64,000 nt of DNA, from the NCBI GenBank assembly GCA_965204235.1, contig OZ241979.1, positions 2,170,001 through 2,234,000 on the forward strand. Reading direction: 5' to 3'. The notes below the pieces were generated by a model. The model worked only from the letters and a program-made list of their open reading frames with translations. It made no database searches and was not told the DNA's origin. This DNA is from JAJDTQ01 sp965204235. GTDB lineage: Bacteria > Desulfobacterota > Binatia > UBA9968 > JAJDTQ01. Position 1 is the first letter of the stretch. The number at the start of each line of letters is the position of its first letter. A program made the translations under genes and the position numbers. Below, piece after piece: positions 32,889 through 40,141 of the stretch.

Positions 32889-34256
32889 ATGAGCACCAGA
32901 ACACCGATGATTCGATTCGCCGCGGCGTTGGCCTTGGCGTGCGCACTCGCACATCCTGCCGCGGCCGAGATTTCGGCCGACGAGGTCGCGCGCCTCGGAC
33001 GCGACCTGACCCCCCTGGGGGGAGAACGGGCGGGCAACGCCGAAGGGACCATCCCGGAGTGGACCGGCGGCATCACCCAACCGCCGGCCGGCTACGAGGT
33101 CGGCCAGCACCACCCCGACCCCTATGCCGCGGACCGGCCGCTGTTCGTCATCGACGCCGCCAACCTCGACCGGCACCGCGACAAGCTCTCGGTGGGCCAC
33201 CAGCGCATGCTGGAGACCTACCCGACGTTCAGGCTTCCTGTCTATCCCACCCGGCGCAGCGCCTCCGTTCCCCAGCGCATCTACGACGCCACCCGCAGGG
33301 TCGCCGCCACCGCAAAGCTGGTGGACGACGGCAACGGCGTCGGCGGCGCGGTGGCCGGCATCCCGTTCCCGATCCCCAAGAACGGCCTGGAGGTCATCTG
33401 GAACCACCTGCTGCGCTACCGGGGCGAGACGGTCACTTGCACCCTCGGCCAGGCCGCGGTCACCCGCGGCGGGGCCTACACCATGGTCAAGTACGCCATC
33501 GACATCAACCTGCGCTACTCCCTCCCGGACATGACCCCGGAACGGCTCGGCAACACCATGGTCCTGTTCAAACAGAGGGTGGTGGCGCCGGCGCGGCTGG
33601 CGGGCGACCTCCTGCTGGTGCACGAAACCATGAACCAGGCCCGGGAGCCTCGTCACGCGTGGACCTACAACCCCGGCCAACGGCGGGTGCGCCGGGCGCC
33701 GAACGTGGCCTACGACAACCCCGGCACCACCTCCGACGGACTGCGCACCGCGGACCAGTTCGACATGTTCAACGGGGCGGTGGACCGCTACGACTGGCGG
33801 CTCGTGGGCAAGCGCGAGATGTACGTCCCCTACAACGCCTACAAGCTGCACAGCGACCGGCTCGCCTTCACCGACATCCTCAAGCCGCTGCACGTCAACC
33901 CGGAGCACCTGCGCTACGAGCTGCACCGGGTGTGGGTGGTGGAAGCGGCCCTCAAGGAAGGCGCGCGCCACATCTACAAGCGGCGCACCCTGTACGTGGA
34001 CGAAGACTCCTGGCAGATCCTGCTCGCGGACATCTACGACAACCGCGACCAGCTCTGGCGCGTGTCGGAAGGCCACGTCATCAATTTCTACGAGAAGCCG
34101 CTCGTATGGCCGACGCTGGAAGTGCATTCGGACCTGCAGGCGGGACGCTACCTCGCCCTCGGGCTCGACAACGAGTTCCCCATATGCACCTTCGACGTCG
34201 AGTACTCGTCCAGGGACTTCACCCCGGCGTCCCTGCGCCGAGCGGGCAGACGCTGA
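32889..34256 (+). CDS. DUF1329 domain-containing periplasmic protein
   Basis: A 455-residue exported protein with a signal peptide (MIRFAAALALACALAHPAAA). The DUF1329 signature is seen at the start (EVARLGRDLTPLGGERAGN, then GTIPEWTGG) and further on (GIPFPIPKNGLEVIWNHLLR, EHLRYELHRVWVVEA, YKRRTLYVDEDSWQILLADI). The fold is related to outer-membrane lipoprotein-sorting (LolB/LolA-like) proteins, which bind acyl chains. The gene starts 10 bp after the DUF1302 gene. Its partners suggest a chain from inner-membrane RND pump to periplasmic carrier to outer-membrane barrel; this is inference from cluster conservation. Confidence 0.9.
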   Translation: MSTRTPMIRFAAALALACALAHPAAAEISADEVARLGRDLTPLGGERAGNAEGTIPEWTGGITQPPAGYEVGQHHPDPYAADRPLFVIDAANLDRHRDKLSVGHQRMLETYPTFRLPVYPTRRSASVPQRIYDATRRVAATAKLVDDGNGVGGAVAGIPFPIPKNGLEVIWNHLLRYRGETVTCTLGQAAVTRGGAYTMVKYAIDINLRYSLPDMTPERLGNTMVLFKQRVVAPARLAGDLLLVHETMNQAREPRHAWTYNPGQRRVRRAPNVAYDNPGTTSDGLRTADQFDMFNGAVDRYDWRLVGKREMYVPYNAYKLHSDRLAFTDILKPLHVNPEHLRYELHRVWVVEAALKEGARHIYKRRTLYVDEDSWQILLADIYDNRDQLWRVSEGHVINFYEKPLVWPTLEVHSDLQAGRYLALGLDNEFPICTFDVEYSSRDFTPASLRRAGRR

Positions 34257-34412
34257 CCCCGCCGGCCGGCGGAAACCCCGGACGCTCCCCGAAGCCGGAG
34301 CTCCGCCGGCCGGCGCCGACCGGCGACAGCCGGCGGAGCCAGAGGCTCTCCGAAGCCGTTTCGGGTCCCATGTTGCGTTACGTTTCAGGTTCCAGGCCGC
34401 CTTGCGTATCGG

Positions 34413-34650
34413 GGCTCTTCCGGCTTTTGTGTGGGCAGAGTTTCACAGGAGTAGGGTTCCCTCCCCCCTTGAGGGGGAGGGACAGGGAGGGGGGTATGGC
34501 GGGGTTGAGGGGAGGAGTCTTCTACACGGATCGGCCCAACACGGTTCAGCCGTCTGTCCGTTGGCGCTGACGCTGATCGGTCCGGGTGCACTGAGGCCCC
34601 CACCCTAACCCTCCCCCTCAAGGGGGGAGGGGATCGGAGTTCTCCGCAAT
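34413..34650 (+). repeat. MITE-B copy splitting the DUF1329 and Ycf48 genes
   Basis: It begins GGCTCTTCCGGCTTTTGTGT, contains CCTCCCCCCTTGAGGGGGAG and its downstream counterpart CCTCCCCCTCAAGGGGGGAG. The interior (CACGGATCGG, CCGTTGGCGCTGACGC) is clearly related to the reverse complement of the 18.7-kb copy. The right end is degraded. It lies in a 502-bp gap inside an otherwise compact gene cluster. The remaining bases before it (34257-34400) contain G/C-rich inverted repeats (GCCGGCGCCGACCGGCG) that could form a terminator, but there is no T tract. Confidence 0.78.
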
Positions 34651-34758
34651 GCCGAACCGTGCCGAACCGAGGACAGCAAGGTGGGAATCGGACCTCATCG
34701 CGGGGGACGGGTGTCTCACGACCCACTCGAAATCCTGAAACGCCAGTATCGGTAACCC

Positions 34759-35736
34759 ATGCAGGCGATACCCTGCCTTGACAGCGCCTTGCCGAGGCGC
34801 GCCCGCGCCCTGGCCGGTCTGTTGCTTGCGCTCGTCCCGGGACTCCCGGGGCCGGCCCATGCCGACGCCAGACCGGCCATCCATGCGCCCCTCGCCGCGG
34901 AGTCGCTGCTGCTCGACGGGTCCGCGGCGGGCTCGCGGGTGGTGGTGGTGGGCGAACGCGGCCACATCCTGGTCTCCACCGACCACGGCGCAAGCTGGAA
35001 GCAGGCGCAGGCGCCCACCCGGGCCCTGCTGACCGCGGTGCACATGCACGACAAGCGCATCGGCTGGGCGGTTGGGCACGACGCGGTGATCCTCCGCACC
35101 GACGACGGCGGCGACACGTGGCGGCTGTTGCACCGCGCGCCGGAAGAGGAGCGTCCCCTGCTGGACGTGTGGTTCCGGGACCAGGAGACGGGCTTCGCGG
35201 TGGGCGCCTACGGTTATTTCCTGGCCACCCGGGACGGCGGCGACACCTGGACGTCCCGGGCCGTCAGCAAGGACGACTTCCACCTCAACGCCATCGCGCC
35301 AGCGGGGGCCCGGCGGTTGTTCCTGGCCGCGGAGTCCGGGGTCGTGTATCGCTCCGAAGACGGCGGCGACACGTGGCGGGAGCTGCCCTCGCCCTACGCC
35401 GGCTCGTGGTTCGGCGTCCTCCCCCTGGACGAGGACCGGGTCCTGCTGCTGGGGCTCCGGGGCCACCTGTTCCGCTCCGAGGACGCGGGCGAGAGCTGGA
35501 CCCAGGTGGCGACCGCCACCACCGCGACCCTCACCAGCGCGGTCCGGCTGCCGCGCGGCGGGGTGCTGGTCACGGGCCTCGGAGGGACCCTGCTCCGCAG
35601 CCGGGACGACGGCCGCACCGTGTCCACCACCCGGCTGCCGCTACGTCAGGGCATCTCCTCGGCGCTGGCGCTGGCCGACGGCAGCGTGCTGCTGACCGGG
35701 GAGTTCGGCGTCCGCCGCCTGCCCCGCCCCGAATGA
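34759..35736 (+). CDS. Ycf48-like (photosystem II stability factor-like) beta-propeller protein
   Basis: A 325-residue exported protein. A signal sequence (ALAGLLLALVPGLPGPAHA) is followed by BNR/sialidase-type repeats: ILVSTDHGASWKQA, LRTDDGGDTWRLL, ATRDGGDTWTSRA, RSEDGGDTWRELP and FRSEDAGESWTQV. These spaced Asp-box units build a seven-bladed propeller like Ycf48/HCF136. In non-photosynthetic bacteria such genes sit before RND pumps and are thought to help assembly or bind ligand in the periplasm. The gene starts 502 bp after DUF1329, the gap caused by a repeat, and is followed 6 bp on by the RND gene. Confidence 0.85.
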   Translation: MQAIPCLDSALPRRARALAGLLLALVPGLPGPAHADARPAIHAPLAAESLLLDGSAAGSRVVVVGERGHILVSTDHGASWKQAQAPTRALLTAVHMHDKRIGWAVGHDAVILRTDDGGDTWRLLHRAPEEERPLLDVWFRDQETGFAVGAYGYFLATRDGGDTWTSRAVSKDDFHLNAIAPAGARRLFLAAESGVVYRSEDGGDTWRELPSPYAGSWFGVLPLDEDRVLLLGLRGHLFRSEDAGESWTQVATATTATLTSAVRLPRGGVLVTGLGGTLLRSRDDGRTVSTTRLPLRQGISSALALADGSVLLTGEFGVRRLPRPE

Positions 35737-35742
35737 CGCCCC

Positions 35743-38118
35743 ATGCCTGACGCACCCGACGTCTCCCCGCCGAACCCCCTCGCCGCCCGCATGGAGCGCT
35801 TCCTGTTCGGCCGCCGCGCCATCGTCATCGCGGCCTTCGCGCTGGTCACCCTGGTCATGGGGTGGTTCGCGACGCAGTTGCGGGTGGACGCCGGTTTCCT
35901 CAAGCTGGTGCCCCTCCAACATCCCTACATGCAGACTTTCCTCCAACACCGGGAGGAGTTCGGCGACGCGAACCGGGTGGTGGTCGCGATCATGGCGCGC
36001 GAGGGCGACATCTTCACCCCCGAGTTCTTCGGCGTGCTGCGCCAAGTCACCGACGCGGTGTTCTTCCTGCCCGGAGTCGATCGTACCCAGGTCTATTCCA
36101 TCCTCACCCCCAACGTGCGCTACATCGAGGTGCTGGAGGACGGCGTGGGCGCCGACAACGTGCTGCCCGCGGACTTCCGCCCCACCGAGGACGGCCTTGC
36201 CCGCGTGCGCGACAACGCCATCAAGGCCGGCGTGGTCGGCAGGCTGGTGGCCAACGACTTCACCGGGGCCATCGTCAGCGCCAAGCTCCAGGAGTTCCAC
36301 CCGAACACCGGCGAGCGGCTCGACTACGTGGAGGTGGCGCGCCAGCTCGAGGAGATCCGCAGCCGGGCGGAGGCGCGCGCCCGCGTGGACGTGCACGTCA
36401 TCGGGTTCGCCAAGCTGGTGGGGGACATCGCCGAGGGGGCCGTGCGGGTCGCCGCGTTCTTCGGCATCGCGTTCCTGGTCACCGCCCTGTTCGTCTATCT
36501 CTACACCCGGTCGGTGCGTCTGACCGTCCCGCCGCTGGCGTGCTCGCTGACCGCGCTGGTGTGGCAACTCGGCGCGGTGACGGCCCTGGGGTTCGGCATC
36601 GACCCCCTGTCCATCCTGGTGCCGTTCCTGGTGTTCGCGGTGGGGGTGAGCCACGGCGTGCAGATGGTCAACTCGGTGCGCTCCGAGGTGGTGGCCGGGG
36701 CCGCGGGCCTGGACGCCGCCCGGACCAGTTTCCGGCGCCTGCTCCTGCCCGGCGCCGTGGCCCTCGCCTCCGATTCGGTGGGCTTCGTCACCATTTCCCT
36801 CATCGAAGTGCAGGTCATCCGCGAAACCGCCATCACCGCCAGCATCGGCATCGTCGCCATCATCCTCACCAACCTGGCGCTGCTGCCGGTGCTGCTCTCG
36901 TACTTCCGCATGAGCGATGCGGAGCGTCGAGCCGCGGCCGGGCGCGACGGCCTCTTGCAGCCGCTGTGGTCACGGGTGGCGCGGCTGGCGCGCCGGGGTC
37001 CGGCCGCGGCCACCATGGCCCTGTCGGCGCTGCTCGTGGCGGTGGGCGCCCACTACGCGCTCCAGGTCCGTGTGGGCGACGACCACCAGGGGGTCCCGGA
37101 ACTGCGCGCGCAGTCCGTTTACAACCGTGACGTCGCCGCCATCACCGAGCGTTTCAAGATCGGCGTGGACGTGCTCACGGTGTATGCGGAAACGGCGCCG
37201 GACGGCTGCATCGACTACGAGGTGCTCAGCACCCTGGACGAGTTCGAATGGCGCATGCGCAACGTGGAGGGGGTCCAGTCGGTGCTCGGGCTTGCGGGCG
37301 TGGCCCGCAACATCAACGCGGGCTGGCACGAGGGCAGCCTCAAGTGGCGCACCCTGCCGCGCAACCGCTATACGCTGGTGCAGTCGGTCTCGCCCGTGTC
37401 CACCAGCAGCGGTCTCATCAACACCGATTGCAGCGTGTTGCCGGTCCTGATCTACACCGCGGACCACAAGGCCGACACCATCCAGCGCATCGTGGACGCG
37501 GTGAACGACTTCCAGCGCGCCAATACCCTGGACCGCCTCACCCTTCGGCTGGCCGGCGGCAACGTCGGCGTCATGGCGGCCACCAACGAGGAAGTGGCCG
37601 CATCCCAGTTCCCGATCCTCGACTACGTGTTCGCCGCGGTGGTCCTGCTGTGCCTGGTCTCGTTCCGCTCGGTGGCCGCCACGGTGTGCATCATCGTGCC
37701 GCTGGCCGCGGTGTCCCTGCTGGCTTACGGGCTCATGGCGATCCTCGAGATCGGACTCAAGATCTCGACCCTGCCGGTGGTGGCCCTGGGGGTGGGGATC
37801 GGGGTGGACTACGCCATCTACATCTACGGCCGGCTCCGCACCCACCTCGACCAGGGGTTCGACTTCGCCGAGGCCTACGAACGGACCCTCAACGTCACGG
37901 GGGCCAGCGTGGCGCTTACCGGCCTGACCCTGGCCGCGGGAGTGGCCACCTGGATCGCGGCCCCGCTCAAGTTCCAGGCCGACATGGGCACCGTGCTGAT
38001 GTTCATGTTCCTGGTCAACATGGTCGCGGCAGTGGTGCTGCTGCCCGCCCTGGGCGCCTGGCTGGTGCGGCCCAAGGGAGCGAAGAAACCGGGCGTACCC
38101 CGAGAGGCAGGACGTTAG
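35743..38118 (+). CDS. RND/MMPL family inner-membrane transporter
   Basis: A 791-residue polytopic protein with the duplicated RND plan: TM1 at about 22-41 (IVIAAFALVTLVMGWF), a periplasmic loop, a five-helix block at about 220-390 (FGIAFLVTALFVYLYT, LGFGIDPLSILVPFLVFAVG), a second first-helix at about 425, a second loop, and a second block at 625-780 (IVPLAAVSLLAYGLMAIL, LPVVALGVGIGVDYAIYIYG, LMFMFLVNMVAAVVLLP). The GxxxDY element (GIGVDYAIYI) is typical of MMPL/sterol-sensing exporters driven by proton motive force. With the DUF1302, DUF1329 and Ycf48 proteins it likely moves a hydrophobic substrate; the substrate is unknown. Confidence 0.9.
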   Translation: MPDAPDVSPPNPLAARMERFLFGRRAIVIAAFALVTLVMGWFATQLRVDAGFLKLVPLQHPYMQTFLQHREEFGDANRVVVAIMAREGDIFTPEFFGVLRQVTDAVFFLPGVDRTQVYSILTPNVRYIEVLEDGVGADNVLPADFRPTEDGLARVRDNAIKAGVVGRLVANDFTGAIVSAKLQEFHPNTGERLDYVEVARQLEEIRSRAEARARVDVHVIGFAKLVGDIAEGAVRVAAFFGIAFLVTALFVYLYTRSVRLTVPPLACSLTALVWQLGAVTALGFGIDPLSILVPFLVFAVGVSHGVQMVNSVRSEVVAGAAGLDAARTSFRRLLLPGAVALASDSVGFVTISLIEVQVIRETAITASIGIVAIILTNLALLPVLLSYFRMSDAERRAAAGRDGLLQPLWSRVARLARRGPAAATMALSALLVAVGAHYALQVRVGDDHQGVPELRAQSVYNRDVAAITERFKIGVDVLTVYAETAPDGCIDYEVLSTLDEFEWRMRNVEGVQSVLGLAGVARNINAGWHEGSLKWRTLPRNRYTLVQSVSPVSTSSGLINTDCSVLPVLIYTADHKADTIQRIVDAVNDFQRANTLDRLTLRLAGGNVGVMAATNEEVAASQFPILDYVFAAVVLLCLVSFRSVAATVCIIVPLAAVSLLAYGLMAILEIGLKISTLPVVALGVGIGVDYAIYIYGRLRTHLDQGFDFAEAYERTLNVTGASVALTGLTLAAGVATWIAAPLKFQADMGTVLMFMFLVNMVAAVVLLPALGAWLVRPKGAKKPGVPREAGR

Positions 38119-38198
38119 GCGGCGAACGAAGCCTGCACTTCCTTCTCGTAGGCCAACAGCTTCCGGACGCTCGCCCTCGTCTGCATGCGCTCGAAATG
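38115..38198 (-). pseudogene. C-terminal remnant of a glutathione S-transferase gene
   Basis: Reading minus from about 38198, the frame gives HFERMQTRASVRKLLAYEKE then VQASFAA and a TAA stop (38115-38117). This is the usual end of bacterial glutathione S-transferases (a helix with xRPSVxxxLA followed by E). Upstream of HFER the sequence is a REP-A repeat, so the rest of the gene has been lost or separated by that element. The stop overlaps the RND transporter stop on the other strand. Confidence 0.55.
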
Positions 38199-38253
38199 CG
38201 TCCTTCGACTTCGCTTCGCTCAGGACGAACGGGGCAATGGTTCGGAGTTTCCT
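38197..38253 (-). repeat. REP-A element with shortened core
   Basis: GCGTCCTTCGACTTCGCTTC, then GCTCAGGACGAACGGGGCAA and TGGTTCGGAGTTTCC. The core lacks the GCTAC segment found in other copies. It truncates the glutathione S-transferase remnant. Confidence 0.8.
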
Positions 38254-38283
38254 TCCGTCGAAAACCGGAAGGACAGGCGCGCC

Positions 38284-38370
38284 TGGTGCCGGAGGGGGGA
38301 CTCGAACCCCCACAGGGTTGCCCCTACTGGATTTTGAGTCCAGCGCGTCTACCATTTCCACCACTCCGGC
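38284..38370 (-). tRNA. tRNA-Leu (anticodon CAA)
   Basis: On the minus strand the 5' GCCGGAG pairs with CTCCGGC to make the 7-bp acceptor stem; the discriminator is A and CCA is encoded in the DNA (38284-38286). The anticodon arm is CTGGA-CTCAAAA-TCCAG, with anticodon CAA reading UUG. A long variable arm (around GTAGGGGCAACCCT) marks a class II tRNA, as Leu requires. The T arm is GGGGG-TTCGAGT-CCCCC. The identity is unambiguous. Confidence 0.96.
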
Positions 38371-38439
38371 ACGGAAGCGAAGGCCGCCGGGACCCGTCTC
38401 GCTCGTGAGGCGGGAGCGTAGCCCATGGACGAATGGAGG

Positions 38440-38736
38440 TCAAGGTTGCGGCGGCCCGGAGCCGTGCTCGTCCGCAAGCCCCTCCAGCGGAATCGCCGCT
38501 TCGACGAGCAGGACCGGAACGCCCCTGCGGATCGCGTAGAGATACCGCCGGTCCCGGCGCACCAGCCCGCCGTCAATGGGTTCGGTGACCTTCTTGCCGC
38601 CCCGGTCCACCAGCCTCCCGGCCTCGATCTCCCGGTTGATCCGGTCCACCAGCGTCCGGTCGGCGGGCGACACGCCTTCCCGGGTCTCCGGACATGCCAG
38701 GATATCGAGCAAACCCTCGTCCATGTCTGCCGTCAC
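38440..38736 (-). CDS. Trm112-like small protein
   Basis: A 98-residue protein at the end of the urease operon. Residues 8-16 (GLLDILACP) and the C-terminal RRYLYAIRRGVPVLLVEAAI match Trm112 family proteins (PF03966), which in bacteria have no established role and in archaea and eukaryotes activate methyltransferases. The second pair of zinc-binding cysteines is absent, as in many bacterial members. The start may be GTG 38736, or ATG 38724 giving MDEGLLDIL, which matches the family better. It begins 4 bp after ureG, so it is co-transcribed with urease genes; a functional tie is not known to me. Confidence 0.7.
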   Translation of the reverse strand: MTADMDEGLLDILACPETREGVSPADRTLVDRINREIEAGRLVDRGGKKVTEPIDGGLVRRDRRYLYAIRRGVPVLLVEAAIPLEGLADEHGSGPPQP

Positions 38737-38740
38737 ACCC

Positions 38741-39355
38741 TCACAGCCCCCCGGCTTCGACGACGAAGCGGACCACGTGGTCGAGGCCGGTGCGGTCCTT
38801 GAGGTTGGTGAAGACGAAGGGGTGGGCGCCGCGCATTCGGCGGGCGTCCCGGTCCATGACTTCCAGGCTCGCGCCGACCAGGGGGGCCAGGTCGATCTTG
38901 TTGATGATGAGCAGGTCGGAGCGGGTGATGCCCGGGCCGCCCTTGCGGGGGATCTTGTCGCCTGCGGCCACGTCGATGACGTACAGGGTCAGGTCCGCCA
39001 GGTCGGGGCTGAAGGTGGCGGCCAAGTTGTCGCCGCCGGACTCGATGAGGACCAGGTCCAGTCGGTCGAACGCCTCGGCCAGGCCCCGGACCGCGGCGAG
39101 GTTGAGGGAGGCGTCTTCCCGGATGGCGGTGTGCGGACAGCCGCCGGTCTCGACCCCGACGATGCGCTCGGGCGGCAGGGCGCCCGCCCGGGTGAGGAAC
39201 TCGGCGTCCTCCCGGGTGTAGATGTCGTTGGTCACCGCGGCGATCTCGTACCGGCCCCTCATGGCCTTGCACAGGCCCTCCATGAGCGCGGTCTTGCCGG
39301 ACCCCACGGGGCCGCCGATGCCCACCCGCAAGGGGCCGTGAGCGGAGACGTTCAT
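38741..39355 (-). CDS. ureG: Urease accessory GTPase UreG
   Basis: A 204-residue SIMIBI GTPase that drives nickel insertion into urease. The P-loop is GIGGPVGSGKTALME (about 12-26). Next are VTNDIYTREDAEFL, ERIVGVETGGCPHTAIREDA with the nickel-binding Cys-Pro-His, LVLIESGGDNLAATFSP and the guanine-specificity NKID in LLIINKIDLAPLVGA. All family hallmarks are present and the length is normal. ATG 39355 overlaps the ureF stop by 4 nt. No His-rich N-terminal tail is present, so this UreG does not store nickel. Confidence 0.97.
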   Translation of the reverse strand: MNVSAHGPLRVGIGGPVGSGKTALMEGLCKAMRGRYEIAAVTNDIYTREDAEFLTRAGALPPERIVGVETGGCPHTAIREDASLNLAAVRGLAEAFDRLDLVLIESGGDNLAATFSPDLADLTLYVIDVAAGDKIPRKGGPGITRSDLLIINKIDLAPLVGASLEVMDRDARRMRGAHPFVFTNLKDRTGLDHVVRFVVEAGGL

Positions 39356-40029
39356 GAGCGGAACAACCTCGTGTGCTGGGTCTCGTGTTTCATGGACGTC
39401 CAGTCCACCATGGGAGTCATGGCGCCCATCTCATCCAGAGGCGTCTCCCGGGAGCGCTCCACCGCCTCCCGGACCGCGGCTTCCAGCGCGGCCGCGGCCT
39501 GCTGCCCGTCGTTCTGCCCCAGGGGCACGAGCCGGATTCCGGCGGACACCAGGTTGGCGGCCAGGGCCTGCAGGTAGCTCCACAGCCCCGGTTCCAGGGG
39601 GATCCCTTGGGCCCCGAACACCGCGCCCACCGCGACGCAGTAGGAAACGGGAACCGCGGGCTCCGTCAGGGGTTCGGGAACCCGCACGTTCCACGCCTGG
39701 CCCACGGTGAGCAGGAACGCCTCCCCCTGCGCGCGGCTCTCCAGGGCCAGCTCCCCGGCGCCGCGAAACGCCGCGGCCGCCTCCGCCAACTCCCGCAGCC
39801 GGGCCGCTTCCTCCAGCCGCCCCGCCTGCCACGCATGGCGGAACCACACCGCGTCCACCTGCCCGCTGCCGTGCAGCAGTATGCTCCGGACCCATTCCTC
39901 CAGCCCCGGCCGGTCCCGCACCAACCCCTCCTCCACCGCGTATTCCAGCCCGTGGCTGTAGGCATAGGCGCCCACCGGGAAGGCGGGGGACAGCCAACTC
40001 ATGAGCCGGTACAGGTGGGCGCTCGTCAC
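39352..40029 (-). CDS. ureF: Urease accessory protein UreF
   Basis: A 225-residue helical protein that bridges UreD and UreG in the nickel-delivery complex. Recognised by LMSWLSPAFPVGAYAYSHGL near the start, AVEEGLVRDRPGLEEWVRSI, and the C-terminal LVSAGIRLVPLGQNDGQQAA, which is the conserved UreG-contact segment. The start is GTG 40029. It follows ureC after 112 bp, the place where ureE would be expected in many operons, but no UreE frame is present. It overlaps ureG by 4 nt. Confidence 0.96.
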   Translation of the reverse strand: MTSAHLYRLMSWLSPAFPVGAYAYSHGLEYAVEEGLVRDRPGLEEWVRSILLHGSGQVDAVWFRHAWQAGRLEEAARLRELAEAAAAFRGAGELALESRAQGEAFLLTVGQAWNVRVPEPLTEPAVPVSYCVAVGAVFGAQGIPLEPGLWSYLQALAANLVSAGIRLVPLGQNDGQQAAAALEAAVREAVERSRETPLDEMGAMTPMVDWTSMKHETQHTRLFRS

Positions 40030-40141
40030 GGCGTCCCCGTTCGGCTTCGCCGCGTTCCCCCTCGCGGGTCGAAGGGAGTGCGCGCAACCCTCTCCGTCGA
40101 ACGTCCCTTCGCACTCGGGATCCCGGCCATGGCCTCTCCGT

